Shown: positions 1 through 10,532 of the stretch, piece by piece | Numbering within the stretch: the stretch's first letter is position 1 | How the letters are laid out: each line of letters opens with the position of its first letter | Assembly: GCA_945913255.1 (NCBI GenBank) | Contig: CAMEDC010000002.1 | Coordinates: forward strand, 1 to 64,000 | Length of the DNA stretch: 64,000 bases | Direction of reading: 5' to 3' | Source of the DNA: an uncultured Lachnospiraceae bacterium | GTDB taxonomy: Bacteria > Bacillota > Clostridia > Lachnospirales > Lachnospiraceae | Notes under the pieces: generated by a model | Told to the model about the DNA's origin: nothing | The model's input: only the letters and a program-made list of their open reading frames with translations | Databases searched by the model: none | Position numbers and translations under genes: made by a program

Positions 1-454
1 TTCCTTTGTATTAAGCTCTTACGGTCAGATAAATAATCCAGTACAATCCTGACATCCCCTTCATACAGTTCCCGTACTTCCCTTTTCAGAAACCGCATGT
101 CAAATACATGCATCCTGTTTTGATCCAGGTATTGCTCTGCAGCCTCATGTACCGGATAATCCAGCAATTCCCGGACTGACATCGCTGCCCTCCAGAGTTC
201 TTCCCCCAGTTCAACACCACGCTGATGACAGGGTAAATCCCCTGTCCGTCCCTCGATTTATACTGGCTGCGATAGGCTGCTCCGTCATATCCTGCACACC
301 GTAAGGGCATCTTTCTATCCACGCTGCTCTGGTTTTCCAGATTATACAGCGCATGCACCTTTCCTTCTGCGATTTCATACATGCTGAAATCGCGAAACTG
401 GTTGTGCACTTCCCCACCCTTACCCTCGTAAATACTTTCTGTGGGTCCCGGCAT
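1..454 (-). pseudogene. Rpn-family (PD-(D/E)XK nuclease/putative transposase) remnant, frameshifted and cut by the window edge
   Basis: ORF 86..454 contains 'ALYNLENQSSVDRKMPLRCAGYDGAAYRSQ...YPVISVVLNWG', like the Rpn core (GIENQ..I.Y.MP.R...YDA..Y..Q...; PV.TLV.YWG). The sequence continues in another frame (EELWRAAMSVRELLDYPVHEAAEQYLDQNRMHVFDMRFLKREVRELYEGDVRIVLDYLSDRKSLIQR) after a C5/G5 run at 203..207. Confidence 0.6.
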
Positions 455-650
455 TTTGTAAAAGTTGAATCTGTGGCGAAACGCCTGAAAAGCACTTTGA
501 TTTGCAGATGTTATGAAGTGCGATAGGATTCTGTTCTCTCTTACGTATTGAATATATCATATCGGCAAAGTATACGCAAGCATTTTCCTGATATTTATTT
601 TCGTCTAATAAAAAGGTAAATTCCACATTAGGATGAATTCAGTCTTACAC

Positions 651-794
651 TCACTCTGGTTTCAGCGTATCCGCTACTACAAGTACCGAACCTGCAATCA
701 TGACTGCTAATGCTACCAAATACATTTCTGACAGCTTTTCCCGCAAAAATACAAAAGAGAGAAATGCAAACAGGATTGCTTTGATGTTTTTCAT
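651..794 (-). pseudogene. C-terminal fragment of an EamA/DMT-family transporter (47 aa)
   Basis: Hand translation: MKNIKAILFAFLSFVFLREKLSEMYLVALAVMIAGSVLVVADTLKPE*, matching the last two helices of EamA domains (FLGEKLS...ALILAGVVLV). Its ATG overlaps the stop of the 827 aa gene (ATGA). Not in the ORF track. Confidence 0.55.
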
Positions 795-3274
795 TGGCTC
801 TCTATCTCCCATTTCGTCTCAATACTGTGAAGCATTGTCGTGTTCTGCCAGCCGCCCGTTCCCGGCGTTCCCGTATGCCAGATTAAAATTCCTCCCTCCG
901 GATTTTCCGATACCTCCGTTTCCAACCGCACCTCATGTGCATAGCCTTTTTCCATCTGGCAAACAGGCTGAGGCGTATCACATACAGCCGTAGCAGTCAG
1001 CATTTTTCCTTCCAATCTGACAGTCACGCGACAACCGGTGAGATAACAGGAAACCATCTGCAGTGCGGTCAGATAACTGCTCTTTCCATCTCTGTATTCT
1101 ACCAGCGCCATTGCCACCGCATCGGACGCTTCCTTCACGCGGATTACCCGCAGGGCATATCCTGTCAGTTTCTCTGTATCAAACTTGATTCCAAAATCCA
1201 TGTACTGTCCTGCGCTGCCAAACCCCTGTCCCGCCGTCTTTGCAGGGTCAACCTTAACCGTCAGGCTCATATCACCATACTGTTTAGAGACGGGAGTAAA
1301 CCGAATTCTGGCTCCCTGGGTATTCTGATAGAACCCCACACCCTTACTTCCGTTGCCCGTCTCCCCGTATTTCCAGGCAGGAATACTGCTGTCCATTTCC
1401 CAACTTCCAAAGGTGGACGAGTTAATCTCTATATCGGCCGGTCTCGCACAATCCAAAGTCCAGCTTCCCCTTCTTAATTCCGGTTGATTTTCATCCGGCA
1501 GTTCAGAGAAATCTGTAAATAAATGCTTCTCATCCACTTCACTTTTCTCCACAGGAAAAGATGTGACAACCTCTTTGGCAGTTCCCGGCAAACCTCCCGA
1601 AAGACTGGGAATGATGACTGCCTTTACGTATTTTCCGATATCAGCCGCTGTCAGACGATAGCTGCGAAGCGGGATACCCCTTTTGGTCACTGCACAGAGT
1701 ACAGCCCCCTCTCCTGCTGCGGTATCACACCTGTACCAGGAAATTTCCGACGCATCAGTGCGTTCTTTTGAAGACAAGTCATAGGAAAGCGTCACACATC
1801 CTGGTTTCCTTACCACTACCGGTTCTCCCAACAGTTCCGGTGCAGGCAACCGGCAAGGTTCCACGAAAATGGCAGCCGCAGCCTCAAGACCGCTCTCCGT
1901 ACAGGCATGAACCACAACCTGTTTCACCTTATCACTGTGGTTGCTGCCTGCAATCCGACAGGAACACTCCGTCTCCTGAATCAGTTCTGCATAAACCGCG
2001 TCTTCTTTCTCCAATCGGAAGTCAGCCTTCTCCCGACATTCTTCCCCGGAAAAGAGGAATACCTTCGCGGTCACATGAACAATTTCCTCTCCGGAGACGA
2101 TTCTTTCCCTATCTGTCTGCAGCTGCATAAAAGTTGGAATCTGCATCTTCCCGGCTTTTTTCGAAATTTCCGGCTCTCCCAAAGGATTCCAACCCTCACT
2201 GCCACCCAGCAGATTTTCGATATTGATATATCTCCTGTCTTCATATGCAAAGACATATGCCTCCAGTGCTTTCTTACCCTGAAGCTGTACCGTTTCTTCG
2301 CTGTCACCGCCTCCGAGCGTGACCGGCTTCCCGTTTTGGACAACCCCGTATTGATAACATTTTAGAGAGGGTAAGGGATATTTCGTCCAGCCAAGTTTCA
2401 CAGGCACGCTTCGCTCCGTCTCATAGCAACAATCAATCAGTGCAACCGGACCACCCTCCTTGGTGAGATACTGTTCTGCCTCCGTTCCCATAGCCTTAAT
2501 CCTGCTATGGAAAATACAGTCAATAAACACAACTCCCGTTCCTGTTGCCTGATAAATGGGCCGATTCCCGTAAAAATCAAAATCGCAGCCCACATACACT
2601 GCATTTCCGTTTAAAGCATCATCTGTACTCTCAAAATGACAATTTCGGTATAATGCGCGCTTTGCCCCACAGACAGGCGCCAGATTCAACCGGCTCACGA
2701 AACGGCAATTGTCGGCACAGAGTTTTTCTCCTTCCTGAAAGGCAAGCTGTGCCTGGGTAATGGCTTCGGTTCTCTTTGCCTGATTCAGCGCCGGATTCAA
2801 CGGATAGACCAAATCTACACAACAATAGTTTCCCAGCGTCAGATTGGCAAGGAGCAATTCCTCCACTCGAAAACAGAACAAGGTATAATTTCCGTTGCAG
2901 GCATGGGACTGCCCTCTGTTACCTGCAATCACTATGTTCTCCGGCTTTTCGGATAATCCCACGATTTTTAAAGCCCTGCAGTTTACATGCATGCCGAAAG
3001 GAACCCGATCCCCTTCTTTTTTCTGCATGGTATCCGTTGCCAGAGGATCATCAATCCAATAGACATTTGGAACAATGTACACGACAGTGGGCTTTTCCGG
3101 ACTTCCTTCCGATAGTTCACAACCGGCAAAAGCCTCCCGAATATCACAGTAGACATGGGGATGCGCAGCCGCCTCCTCCCGGGAAAGACTGCCGTCCAGC
3201 AAAAGCGTGTGATCATTCAGTTCCCTGTATTCTCCGTTATATACAAAACCCTGTTCTTTCCAGATAATGTCCAA
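791..3274 (-). CDS. Large protein with right-handed parallel beta-helix (pectate lyase/pectinesterase-like) N-terminal half
   Basis: 827 aa ORF; repeated beta-helix-like rungs (ENIVIAGNRG..., LLLANLTLGNY, ADNCRFVSR, YRNCHFEST, YVGCDFDFYG, VFIDCIFHSR). Confidence 0.55.
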   Translation of the reverse strand: MDIIWKEQGFVYNGEYRELNDHTLLLDGSLSREEAAAHPHVYCDIREAFAGCELSEGSPEKPTVVYIVPNVYWIDDPLATDTMQKKEGDRVPFGMHVNCRALKIVGLSEKPENIVIAGNRGQSHACNGNYTLFCFRVEELLLANLTLGNYCCVDLVYPLNPALNQAKRTEAITQAQLAFQEGEKLCADNCRFVSRLNLAPVCGAKRALYRNCHFESTDDALNGNAVYVGCDFDFYGNRPIYQATGTGVVFIDCIFHSRIKAMGTEAEQYLTKEGGPVALIDCCYETERSVPVKLGWTKYPLPSLKCYQYGVVQNGKPVTLGGGDSEETVQLQGKKALEAYVFAYEDRRYINIENLLGGSEGWNPLGEPEISKKAGKMQIPTFMQLQTDRERIVSGEEIVHVTAKVFLFSGEECREKADFRLEKEDAVYAELIQETECSCRIAGSNHSDKVKQVVVHACTESGLEAAAAIFVEPCRLPAPELLGEPVVVRKPGCVTLSYDLSSKERTDASEISWYRCDTAAGEGAVLCAVTKRGIPLRSYRLTAADIGKYVKAVIIPSLSGGLPGTAKEVVTSFPVEKSEVDEKHLFTDFSELPDENQPELRRGSWTLDCARPADIEINSSTFGSWEMDSSIPAWKYGETGNGSKGVGFYQNTQGARIRFTPVSKQYGDMSLTVKVDPAKTAGQGFGSAGQYMDFGIKFDTEKLTGYALRVIRVKEASDAVAMALVEYRDGKSSYLTALQMVSCYLTGCRVTVRLEGKMLTATAVCDTPQPVCQMEKGYAHEVRLETEVSENPEGGILIWHTGTPGTGGWQNTTMLHSIETKWEIESQ

Positions 3275-3844
3275 CTCTTAGTTCCTCCCTGTTTTTTATG
3301 CTATAATAACGTGGGATATATCATATCCTGTCTGGTTTCCTGTTCGGGAACACCACTGCCTAAAAGTTCAGCAACAGACACCTCAAGCATTTCTGCATCC
3401 GGCACAAATGTACATTTCCAAGCATATGATTGCCCTCCTTGTTTTTGATGGCTTCATCATACAATGGAGCAGATTGTAACTGCAAGCAACGCAAGTTAAC
3501 ATTTGCCAGGCACACCACACACTTATATGTATTGCACCTATCCGATTCGCTGAAATATTCCATTCCCACAACTTGGTATTTGTTGTTTTTCATATGTAGT
3601 GACAGGGAATTCCCTACGAATGAAATTTCATTTTTACTATTTATATCCGTAGTGCCATGGTATTTTCTTTGAGCTCAGTCAATTCTTATTTTTGATACCC
3701 ATTATATAGTACATAAATTATTTTCACAACAGCCTTTTAAGTTAGTTTCGCACCCTTATGCACCCAGACTCGCTGGAAATCTACCACGAAAAAAGTGCCT
3801 TACCTGGACTACCTCAAATCAAGATAAAGCACTCGAATTATAGC

Positions 3845-3882
3845 GCGAACGCTCACCTCAATTCCGCGAGGTGCATGTTCGC
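3845..3882. repeat. Inverted repeat/hairpin GCGAAC-n3-CACCTC-n8-GAGGTG-n3-GTTCGC
   Basis: Complementary arms read directly; an alternative overlapping hairpin GGTGC(atgttc)GCACC is at 3870..3885. Confidence 0.5.
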
Positions 3883-3931
3883 ACCTTTCGCTCCATCCCG
3901 GTGTCGTTTGCATTCTTACAGAATAAAAAGA

Positions 3932-3967
3932 AGAGCCAGAATCTCTTGCAAGCAAGATTCTGACTCT
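3932..3967 (-). terminator. Rho-independent terminator downstream of prfA
   Basis: Inverted repeat AGAGTCAGAATCT...AGATTCTGGCTCT followed on the minus strand by TCTTTTTATTC. Confidence 0.7.
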
Positions 3968-3991
3968 CCATTTTTATTATGCACTCATAGC

Positions 3992-5065
3992 TCATTCATT
4001 CATTTTAGCTAATTTCGCCGCCTGGTCGGCTGCAATACAAGCGTCGATAATTTCTTCAATGTCGCCGTTCATAACCTTATCCAGCTTGTAGATGGTCAGA
4101 CCGATACGGTGGTCGGTGACACGGCCCTGGGGAAAATTGTAGGTACGGATTTTCTCGGAGCGGTCTCCCGTACCAATCTGGCTTCTTCGCATCTCTGCCT
4201 CTGCGTCATGTCTCTGCTGCTGCTCGATATCGTACAGCTTTGCCTTCAGCAAGGCAAACGCCTTTGCCTTATTCTGAATCTGGGACTTTTCTGTCTGGCT
4301 GTAAACCACAATTCCTGTGGGATAGTGAGTCAGACGAACCGCAGAGTCGGTGGTATTGACGCACTGTCCGCCGTTGCCGGACGCACGCATGACGTCGATA
4401 CGGATGTCCTTTTCATCAATCACAATATCAATATCCTCATCCACCTCGGGCATTACCGCCACACTGATGGTAGAGGTATGGATTCGTCCGCCGCTCTCTG
4501 TTTCGGGAACACGCTGTACGCGATGCACGCCGCTCTCGTACTTCATCTTGGAGTAAGCGCCCTGTCCGGTAATCATGAATTGTACTTCCTTCATACCACC
4601 GATGCCGATTTCATCCACATTCAGCGTTTCTACCTTCCAGCGCTGACTCTCCGCATAATGCACATACATGCGGTAAATCTCGGCAGCAAAGAGAGCCGCC
4701 TCATCTCCGCCCGCACCGGCGCGGATTTCCACGATAACATTCTTGTCATCGTTGGGATCCTTGGGCAGAAGCAGAATCTTCATCTCCTGCTCCAGTTCTT
4801 CCACGCGCTTCTTGCTGTCGTTAAGCGTTTCCTTAATCATCTCGCGCATTTCTTCATCGCTTTCCTCTTCCAGCATTGCCAGAGAGTCATCGATATCCTG
4901 TTTGCACTTTTTATATTCTGTATAAGCTTCCACAATGGGAGTCAAATCACTCTGCTCCTTCATCAGCTTGCGGAAGCGCTCCTGGTTGTTGGTCACCGTG
5001 GGCTCATGCAGTTCACCCATGATTTCCTCAAACCGAATTAACAAATCTTCCAACTTATCAAACAT
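3992..5065 (-). CDS. prfA: Peptide chain release factor 1
   Basis: 357 aa; RF-1 domain with GGQ motif ([20 protein letters not shown]). Confidence 0.95.
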   Translation of the reverse strand: MFDKLEDLLIRFEEIMGELHEPTVTNNQERFRKLMKEQSDLTPIVEAYTEYKKCKQDIDDSLAMLEEESDEEMREMIKETLNDSKKRVEELEQEMKILLLPKDPNDDKNVIVEIRAGAGGDEAALFAAEIYRMYVHYAESQRWKVETLNVDEIGIGGMKEVQFMITGQGAYSKMKYESGVHRVQRVPETESGGRIHTSTISVAVMPEVDEDIDIVIDEKDIRIDVMRASGNGGQCVNTTDSAVRLTHYPTGIVVYSQTEKSQIQNKAKAFALLKAKLYDIEQQQRHDAEAEMRRSQIGTGDRSEKIRTYNFPQGRVTDHRIGLTIYKLDKVMNGDIEEIIDACIAADQAAKLAKMNE

Positions 5066-5096
5066 AGTTTTACCTTTCCTTCACTCATCAATTTCG

Positions 5097-5984
5097 TTAA
5101 ACAGTAACTCCGAATCCCAGGGTTCCCGACACTATTCTGTCAAGGCCGGCATAATCCTTTTTCACGCATACCTCCAGATAGCCCGCCTGCTCCATCAGCG
5201 TCTTTACAGCTTCCCCCTGGTCATATCCTATTTCAAAGAACAGCATACCGCCCTTTTTTAAGTATCTGACACTGTCCTCAATAATCCTTCTATAAAATTT
5301 CAGTCCGTCCGCGCTTCCGTCCAGCGCCTGCCTGGGCTCGTGTTCCCGTACCTCCGGCATCAGCGTCTCAATCACATCCGTGCAGATATAAGGCGGATTG
5401 GACACAATCATATCAAACTGCCCTTCCACCTTCTCAAAGAGGTTACTCTGTACAAACATAGCCGGGCAGCCATCACCTGCCTGCTCTATCTCTCCGGTTT
5501 CCTTTTTTATCAGCAGCCGTTTGGCATTTTTCTCTGCCACCCGCAGCGCCTCCTCGGAAATATCAGCTCCCACACCGGTACAGTCATTGGAATAACGAAG
5601 CAGACTGATTAAAATGCAGCCGGAGCCGGTACACATATCCAGCACATGCATTCCATCGTGCAACTCCTGGAGCGCCTCTTCCACCAGAATTTCCGTATCC
5701 TGCCGGGGAATCAGCACATGCTCATTCACCTCAAACTCCAGTCCCATGAAATCCTGCGTTCCTGTCAGATGCTGCAATGGAATTCGTTTCACTCGCTTTT
5801 CTGTCAGTCGGCGATAAGCGGATGCCTCCTCTGCTGTCACAGGTCTGTCGCCGTGCACCAGAAGGGTATTCCTGTCCGTTCCGCAGACAAATTCCAGAAG
5901 CAGTCTGGCGTCCAGCTCTGCCTCCTCTATTCCTGCTGCCGCTAAGGCTCCTTTTCCCTCTTCATAGATTTCTCTGTAAGTCAT
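5097..5984 (-). CDS. prmC: Release factor glutamine methyltransferase
   Basis: 295 aa; VLDMCTGSGCI SAM-binding motif and SNPPYI catalytic motif; adjacent to prfA. Confidence 0.95.
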   Translation of the reverse strand: MTYREIYEEGKGALAAAGIEEAELDARLLLEFVCGTDRNTLLVHGDRPVTAEEASAYRRLTEKRVKRIPLQHLTGTQDFMGLEFEVNEHVLIPRQDTEILVEEALQELHDGMHVLDMCTGSGCILISLLRYSNDCTGVGADISEEALRVAEKNAKRLLIKKETGEIEQAGDGCPAMFVQSNLFEKVEGQFDMIVSNPPYICTDVIETLMPEVREHEPRQALDGSADGLKFYRRIIEDSVRYLKKGGMLFFEIGYDQGEAVKTLMEQAGYLEVCVKKDYAGLDRIVSGTLGFGVTV

Positions 5985-7048
5985 TTGTCATCCGCAGCCT
6001 CATCCTGCCCGAAGTCTGAAGCTGTCTCTTCCTGCATTCCTGCCGATGCTTCTTCCTCAGTATCCCCATCCATCCAGGATTCGTCAACCTCATATCCGAA
6101 ATTATCGTAGAGATATTTCTTCCAGTCAAAAACTGCTTCCACTGCGGCAATCGCCACTTCCACCATACCCTTGTCGGGCTCCTTGGTGGTCATTCTTTGA
6201 ATCAGCATACCGGGAGCAGAAATGATGCGTACGAAAATATTGTCACTTCTGCCCGCAAGCCGGATAATCTCATAAGAAATTCCCGCAATGACAGGCATCA
6301 GTAAAATGCGCAGCACAACCTTCTGTATCGGATTATCCACACGGATAAAGAAAAACAGAATAATGCTGACAAACAATACAAAGAAAATAAAACTGGTTCC
6401 GCATCTCTTGTGCAGTCTGGAACTTCTCATCACATTATGCACTGTCAGAGGACGTCCCTTCTCAATACAGTTAATGCATTTATGTTCAGCGCCGTGATAG
6501 CGGTACAGGCGCCTGATATCCTTCATGGCACTGATGCCCCACACATACAGAAGGAAAATCAAAATTCTAAGTACTCCCTCTATAATTGCCATCAGGGATT
6601 CGTTACGGATAAATCCTCCCATCAGAGATGCCAGATAATAAGGCAGCACTACAAAAATACCTACAGCAAGCACTATCGATACAATAGTAATCAGCGTTGT
6701 CATCAGCTTTTCACCGTTACCACCGCTTACTTTATCCGCCGCTTTATCCAGTTTCCCCTCTTCTTCATCATCCTCATAGAAAGAAGCCGAATAATTGAGA
6801 CACTTCATTCCAAGTACAAGGGAATCTATAAAGTTAAAAATACCTCTGATGAATGGCAGTTCTTTCAGTTTGCTTCCGTGTAAAAGTCCCTGGTAATTCT
6901 CCAGTTCCACGGCGATTTCACCGTTCGGCTTCCGCACCGCCACTGCATATTTCTCCTGATTCTTCATCATAATCCCTTCCAGCACGGCCTGTCCGCCGAT
7001 ACCGGAATAACGGTTGCATTTCTTTTTCGCCATAACTACTCCTCGCAA
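5981..7048 (-). CDS. DUF1385 domain membrane protein
   Basis: 355 aa; GGQAVLEGIMMKN...YRYHGAEHKCIN...RCGTSF typical of DUF1385; 4-bp overlap with prmC. Confidence 0.85.
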   Translation of the reverse strand: MRGVVMAKKKCNRYSGIGGQAVLEGIMMKNQEKYAVAVRKPNGEIAVELENYQGLLHGSKLKELPFIRGIFNFIDSLVLGMKCLNYSASFYEDDEEEGKLDKAADKVSGGNGEKLMTTLITIVSIVLAVGIFVVLPYYLASLMGGFIRNESLMAIIEGVLRILIFLLYVWGISAMKDIRRLYRYHGAEHKCINCIEKGRPLTVHNVMRSSRLHKRCGTSFIFFVLFVSIILFFFIRVDNPIQKVVLRILLMPVIAGISYEIIRLAGRSDNIFVRIISAPGMLIQRMTTKEPDKGMVEVAIAAVEAVFDWKKYLYDNFGYEVDESWMDGDTEEEASAGMQEETASDFGQDEAADDK

Positions 7049-7072
7049 AACTAAACTTCTTTATAAGAACAA

Positions 7073-7107
7073 AAGGTTGAGATACCAGCACCTCAACCTT
7101 TTTTTGC
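7073..7107. terminator. Terminator hairpin AAGGTTGAG...CTCAACCTTTTTTT
   Basis: Inverted repeat flanked by A/T runs between rpmE and the DUF1385 gene. Confidence 0.6.
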
Positions 7108-7112
7108 GATTC

Positions 7113-7322
7113 TTATTTAACGCCGTATTTCTTGTTGAACTTCTCAATACGTCCATCGGCTCTTGCTGTCTTCTGCTGGCCGGTGTAGAATGAATGGCAC
7201 TTGGAGCAAACTTCTACGTGAATCTCAGGCTTTGTGGAGCCGGTCACGAAAGTATTGCCGCAGTTGCAGGTTACAGTTGCCTGATAGTACTGGGGATGGA
7301 TTCCTTCTTTCATCTCTTTCAC
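7113..7322 (-). CDS. rpmE: 50S ribosomal protein L31 (zinc-binding type)
   Basis: 69 aa; [22 protein letters not shown]...[13 protein letters not shown]. Confidence 0.95.
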   Translation of the reverse strand: MKEMKEGIHPQYYQATVTCNCGNTFVTGSTKPEIHVEVCSKCHSFYTGQQKTARADGRIEKFNKKYGVK

Positions 7323-7461
7323 CTCTCTATGATAATTACAGTATATTTGTTGTTCTCATCCGCACTGCTTATGGAACCACAAACAGCGGTATTATTGTAA
7401 CATAAGGCTTATGCACTTGCAAGTCCTATTTTTAAGAAATTGAGGTAAATTTGACAAAATT

Positions 7462-9054
7462 TTATATGAACCGGTTCTTCTTGACCATCTGCACAAACTC
7501 AAAGTTATTTCTGGTTCTTGCAAACATGTCCAGAATACGATCCGCAGCTTCATCGGGTTTCAGTCCGTTCAGTGCCTTACGCATAATGTTGATTGCCTCA
7601 AGTTCTTCGGGATTCAACAGCAGATCCTCTCTTCTCGTACCGGACTTTGCCAGATCGATCGCAGGGAAAATTCTCTTTTCGGACAACTTTCTGTCCAAAA
7701 TCATTTCCATGTTGCCGGTTCCCTTGAATTCCTCATAAACCACATCATCCATCTTACTTCCGGTATCCACCAGTGCCGTTGCAAGAATCGTCAGGCTTCC
7801 GCCTTCACGCATATTTCTCGCAGCTCCGAAAAATCTCTTGGGCATGTGAAGGGCTGCCGGATCAAGGCCACCGGAAAGCGTACGTCCGCTGGGCGGCACT
7901 ACCAGGTTATAGGCTCTTGCCAGACGGGTTATGGAATCCAGCAGGATTACCACATCCTTTTTATGTTCTACCAGACGCTTTGCGCGTTCGATTGCCATCT
8001 CGGACACTCTCTTGTGATGCTCCGGCAGCTCATCGAAGGTGGAATAAATGACTTCTACATTATCCCCGATGATTGCTTCCTTGATGTCAGTCACTTCCTC
8101 AGGGCGCTCGTCAATCAGCAGAATCAGCATATGCATATGCGGATTGGTGCGAAGGATGGATTTTGCCACCTCCTTGAGCAGCGTAGTTTTTCCGGCTTTG
8201 GGCGGAGAAACAATCATGCCACGCTGTCCCTTACCGACAGGACTCACCAGATCCATGACTCTCATTGCCACGCTGCAGCCGGGCGTCTCTAACCGGATAC
8301 GCTCATCCGGGAAAATCGGTGTCATATCCTCAAACGCCTTGCGCTTTGTAGCTTCCTCCACGGTATATCCATTGATGGTTCGGATAAACAGCAGTGCACT
8401 AAATTTCTCCTGCTGCGTTTTAATTCTCTTATTTCCTTTCAGGATGTCGCCTGTCTTCAGCCCAAAGCGACGAATCTGGCTGGGTGCCACATAAACATCA
8501 TTTTCACCGGGCAGATAGTTTTCACAGCGGATAAACCCGTATCCATCAGGCATTACTTCCAGGATACCGCTTGCCTCTTCCCCACTGTCCAACTCCTTGG
8601 GATAGGTCTTCTCATCATATACTTCATTGTTTCGGTTCGGACGCATTGCTGCCGCATCCCCTCCGGAAATTGCCTGCCCTGCTGCCTGTGTCTGAACAGG
8701 AACCGCCTGTGCTGCTACCTGAGGCTGTGCGGGAGCTGGCTGCTGCACTCCCTCCGCTTTCGCGGGTGCTTCCGCACGGTATACGGTTTCATTTCGTACC
8801 GCGCCGCCTGCCCCTTCTGTACGCTGGGATACAAACGAACGGCGGGTATTTGTCATCGTTTTCTTAGGAGCCTGTGCTGCTGTATTTGTTTCCGCTGCCG
8901 CTTTCTCCTCCTCCAGCTTCTTAATTCTCTCATCTTCTGCCAGCATGGCTTCAACGAGTTCAGCCTTCTTCATGGTAGATGTACCTTTGAGCCCACGCAC
9001 TTTTGCAAGCTCCTTCAATTGTGCCAATGCCAGCGATTCATATTTCTCTCTCAT
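7462..9054 (-). CDS. rho: Transcription termination factor Rho with Ala/Gln/Pro-rich insertion
   Basis: 530 aa; Walker [27 protein letters not shown], Rho_N ([12 protein letters not shown]) and cold-shock RNA-binding domain. Confidence 0.95.
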   Translation of the reverse strand: MREKYESLALAQLKELAKVRGLKGTSTMKKAELVEAMLAEDERIKKLEEEKAAAETNTAAQAPKKTMTNTRRSFVSQRTEGAGGAVRNETVYRAEAPAKAEGVQQPAPAQPQVAAQAVPVQTQAAGQAISGGDAAAMRPNRNNEVYDEKTYPKELDSGEEASGILEVMPDGYGFIRCENYLPGENDVYVAPSQIRRFGLKTGDILKGNKRIKTQQEKFSALLFIRTINGYTVEEATKRKAFEDMTPIFPDERIRLETPGCSVAMRVMDLVSPVGKGQRGMIVSPPKAGKTTLLKEVAKSILRTNPHMHMLILLIDERPEEVTDIKEAIIGDNVEVIYSTFDELPEHHKRVSEMAIERAKRLVEHKKDVVILLDSITRLARAYNLVVPPSGRTLSGGLDPAALHMPKRFFGAARNMREGGSLTILATALVDTGSKMDDVVYEEFKGTGNMEMILDRKLSEKRIFPAIDLAKSGTRREDLLLNPEELEAINIMRKALNGLKPDEAADRILDMFARTRNNFEFVQMVKKNRFI

Positions 9055-9360
9055 AAATTCCTCCTACATAATAAATAATTGAAAGCAGCTTTGTCTTCCA
9101 TAGCAAAAAAATGGGGTTCTTAACAAGACTTGTACTCGACATGCTTCCTCGACTTCATGATTGACGTATCACTTATGGCAACATTATAATACAATTTTCC
9201 AAAAATAGAAAGTACTATTTTTGAAAGAAGGAAAAATCGCTTGCGAACTGCTGCATTCTATTATATGATACAGGTAGTTTCAGCAGGATACATCTGCCGG
9301 TGCAGACAGTATGATGTTACCGGTGCAGACAATACTATATATAAGGAAAGAGGTACCGCA

Positions 9361-10515
9361 ATGACAACCAATGAAAAAGCTCTTTTGATGCACGAAAAAT
9401 GGAACGGCAAATTGGAGATTGTATCAAAATCACCCGTTAAATCCAGGGAGGATCTGGCCATTGCCTACACACCCGGAGTGGCAGAACCCTGTAAAGTAAT
9501 CGCGCAGGACAAAGAAGCTGCTTACAAGTATACCATGAAAGCCAATACCGTCGCTGTCGTTTCCGACGGAAGCGCAGTTCTCGGTCTCGGCAACATCGGT
9601 CCCCACGCTGCCATGCCTGTTATGGAAGGAAAGGCCGTTTTGTTCAAGGAGTTCGGTGGTGTGAATGCAGTACCCATCTGTCTGGACACCCAGGATACCG
9701 AGGAAATCATCAAGGCCGTCACCTGGCTTGCTCCCGGCTTCGGAGGAATCAATCTGGAAGATATCAGCGCCCCCCGCTGTTTTGAAATTGAGGAGCGTCT
9801 GAAGGCCACTCTGAACATCCCTGTATTCCATGATGATCAGCACGGTACCGCTATTGTGGTGCTTGCCGGAATCATCAACGGCTTAAAGGTTGTCGGAAAG
9901 AAAAAGGAAGACTGCAAGGTTGTGGTAAACGGCGCCGGAAGTGCCGGTGTAGCTATCACAAAGCTGCTTCTGACTTATGGTTTCCCCAATATTGTGATGT
10001 GTGATAAAGTCGGCATTCTCTCCAAATCCACAGAAGGCTTGAACTGGATGCAGGAGAAAATGGTGGAAGTCACCAATCTGCAGAATGAAACAGGAACACT
10101 TGCAGATGCCTTAAAGGGTGCAGACATTTTTGTCGGTGTCTCTGCTCCCAATATTGTGACACCCGAAATGGTAGCTTCCATGAATCATGACTCCATTCTC
10201 TTTGCCATGGCAAACCCTGTTCCCGAGATTATGCCCGATGTGGCAAAGGCAGCCGGTGCCAGAGTTGTCGGTACAGGCCGCAGCGACTTCCCCAACCAGG
10301 TGAACAATGTCGTTGCCTTCCCCGGAATCTTCAAGGGTGCTCTGGAAGGGCGTGCCACTCAGATTACGGAAGAAATGAAGCTCGCCGCTGCCGAGGCCAT
10401 CGCAAGTCTCGTTCCCGAAGAAGAATTAAATGAGGACAACATTATGCCGGAAGCCTTTAATCCCAAGGTTGCAGAACTGGTTGCCGAAGCCGTAAAGTCC
10501 CACATTGTACGATAA
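9361..10515 (+). CDS. NAD(P)-dependent malic enzyme
   Basis: YTPGVAEPCK, FHDDQHGTAIV, NGAGSAGVAI motifs; likely start at 9361 after an AAGGAAAGAGG SD, not the ORF-track start at 9241. Confidence 0.9.
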   Translation: MTTNEKALLMHEKWNGKLEIVSKSPVKSREDLAIAYTPGVAEPCKVIAQDKEAAYKYTMKANTVAVVSDGSAVLGLGNIGPHAAMPVMEGKAVLFKEFGGVNAVPICLDTQDTEEIIKAVTWLAPGFGGINLEDISAPRCFEIEERLKATLNIPVFHDDQHGTAIVVLAGIINGLKVVGKKKEDCKVVVNGAGSAGVAITKLLLTYGFPNIVMCDKVGILSKSTEGLNWMQEKMVEVTNLQNETGTLADALKGADIFVGVSAPNIVTPEMVASMNHDSILFAMANPVPEIMPDVAKAAGARVVGTGRSDFPNQVNNVVAFPGIFKGALEGRATQITEEMKLAAAEAIASLVPEEELNEDNIMPEAFNPKVAELVAEAVKSHIVR

Positions 10516-10532
10516 ATACCCACGGAGGTTCT

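Noticed and set aside
4109-5041. 310 aa plus-strand ORF opposite prfA
   Set aside because: Antisense shadow ORF of prfA; no SD or family features.
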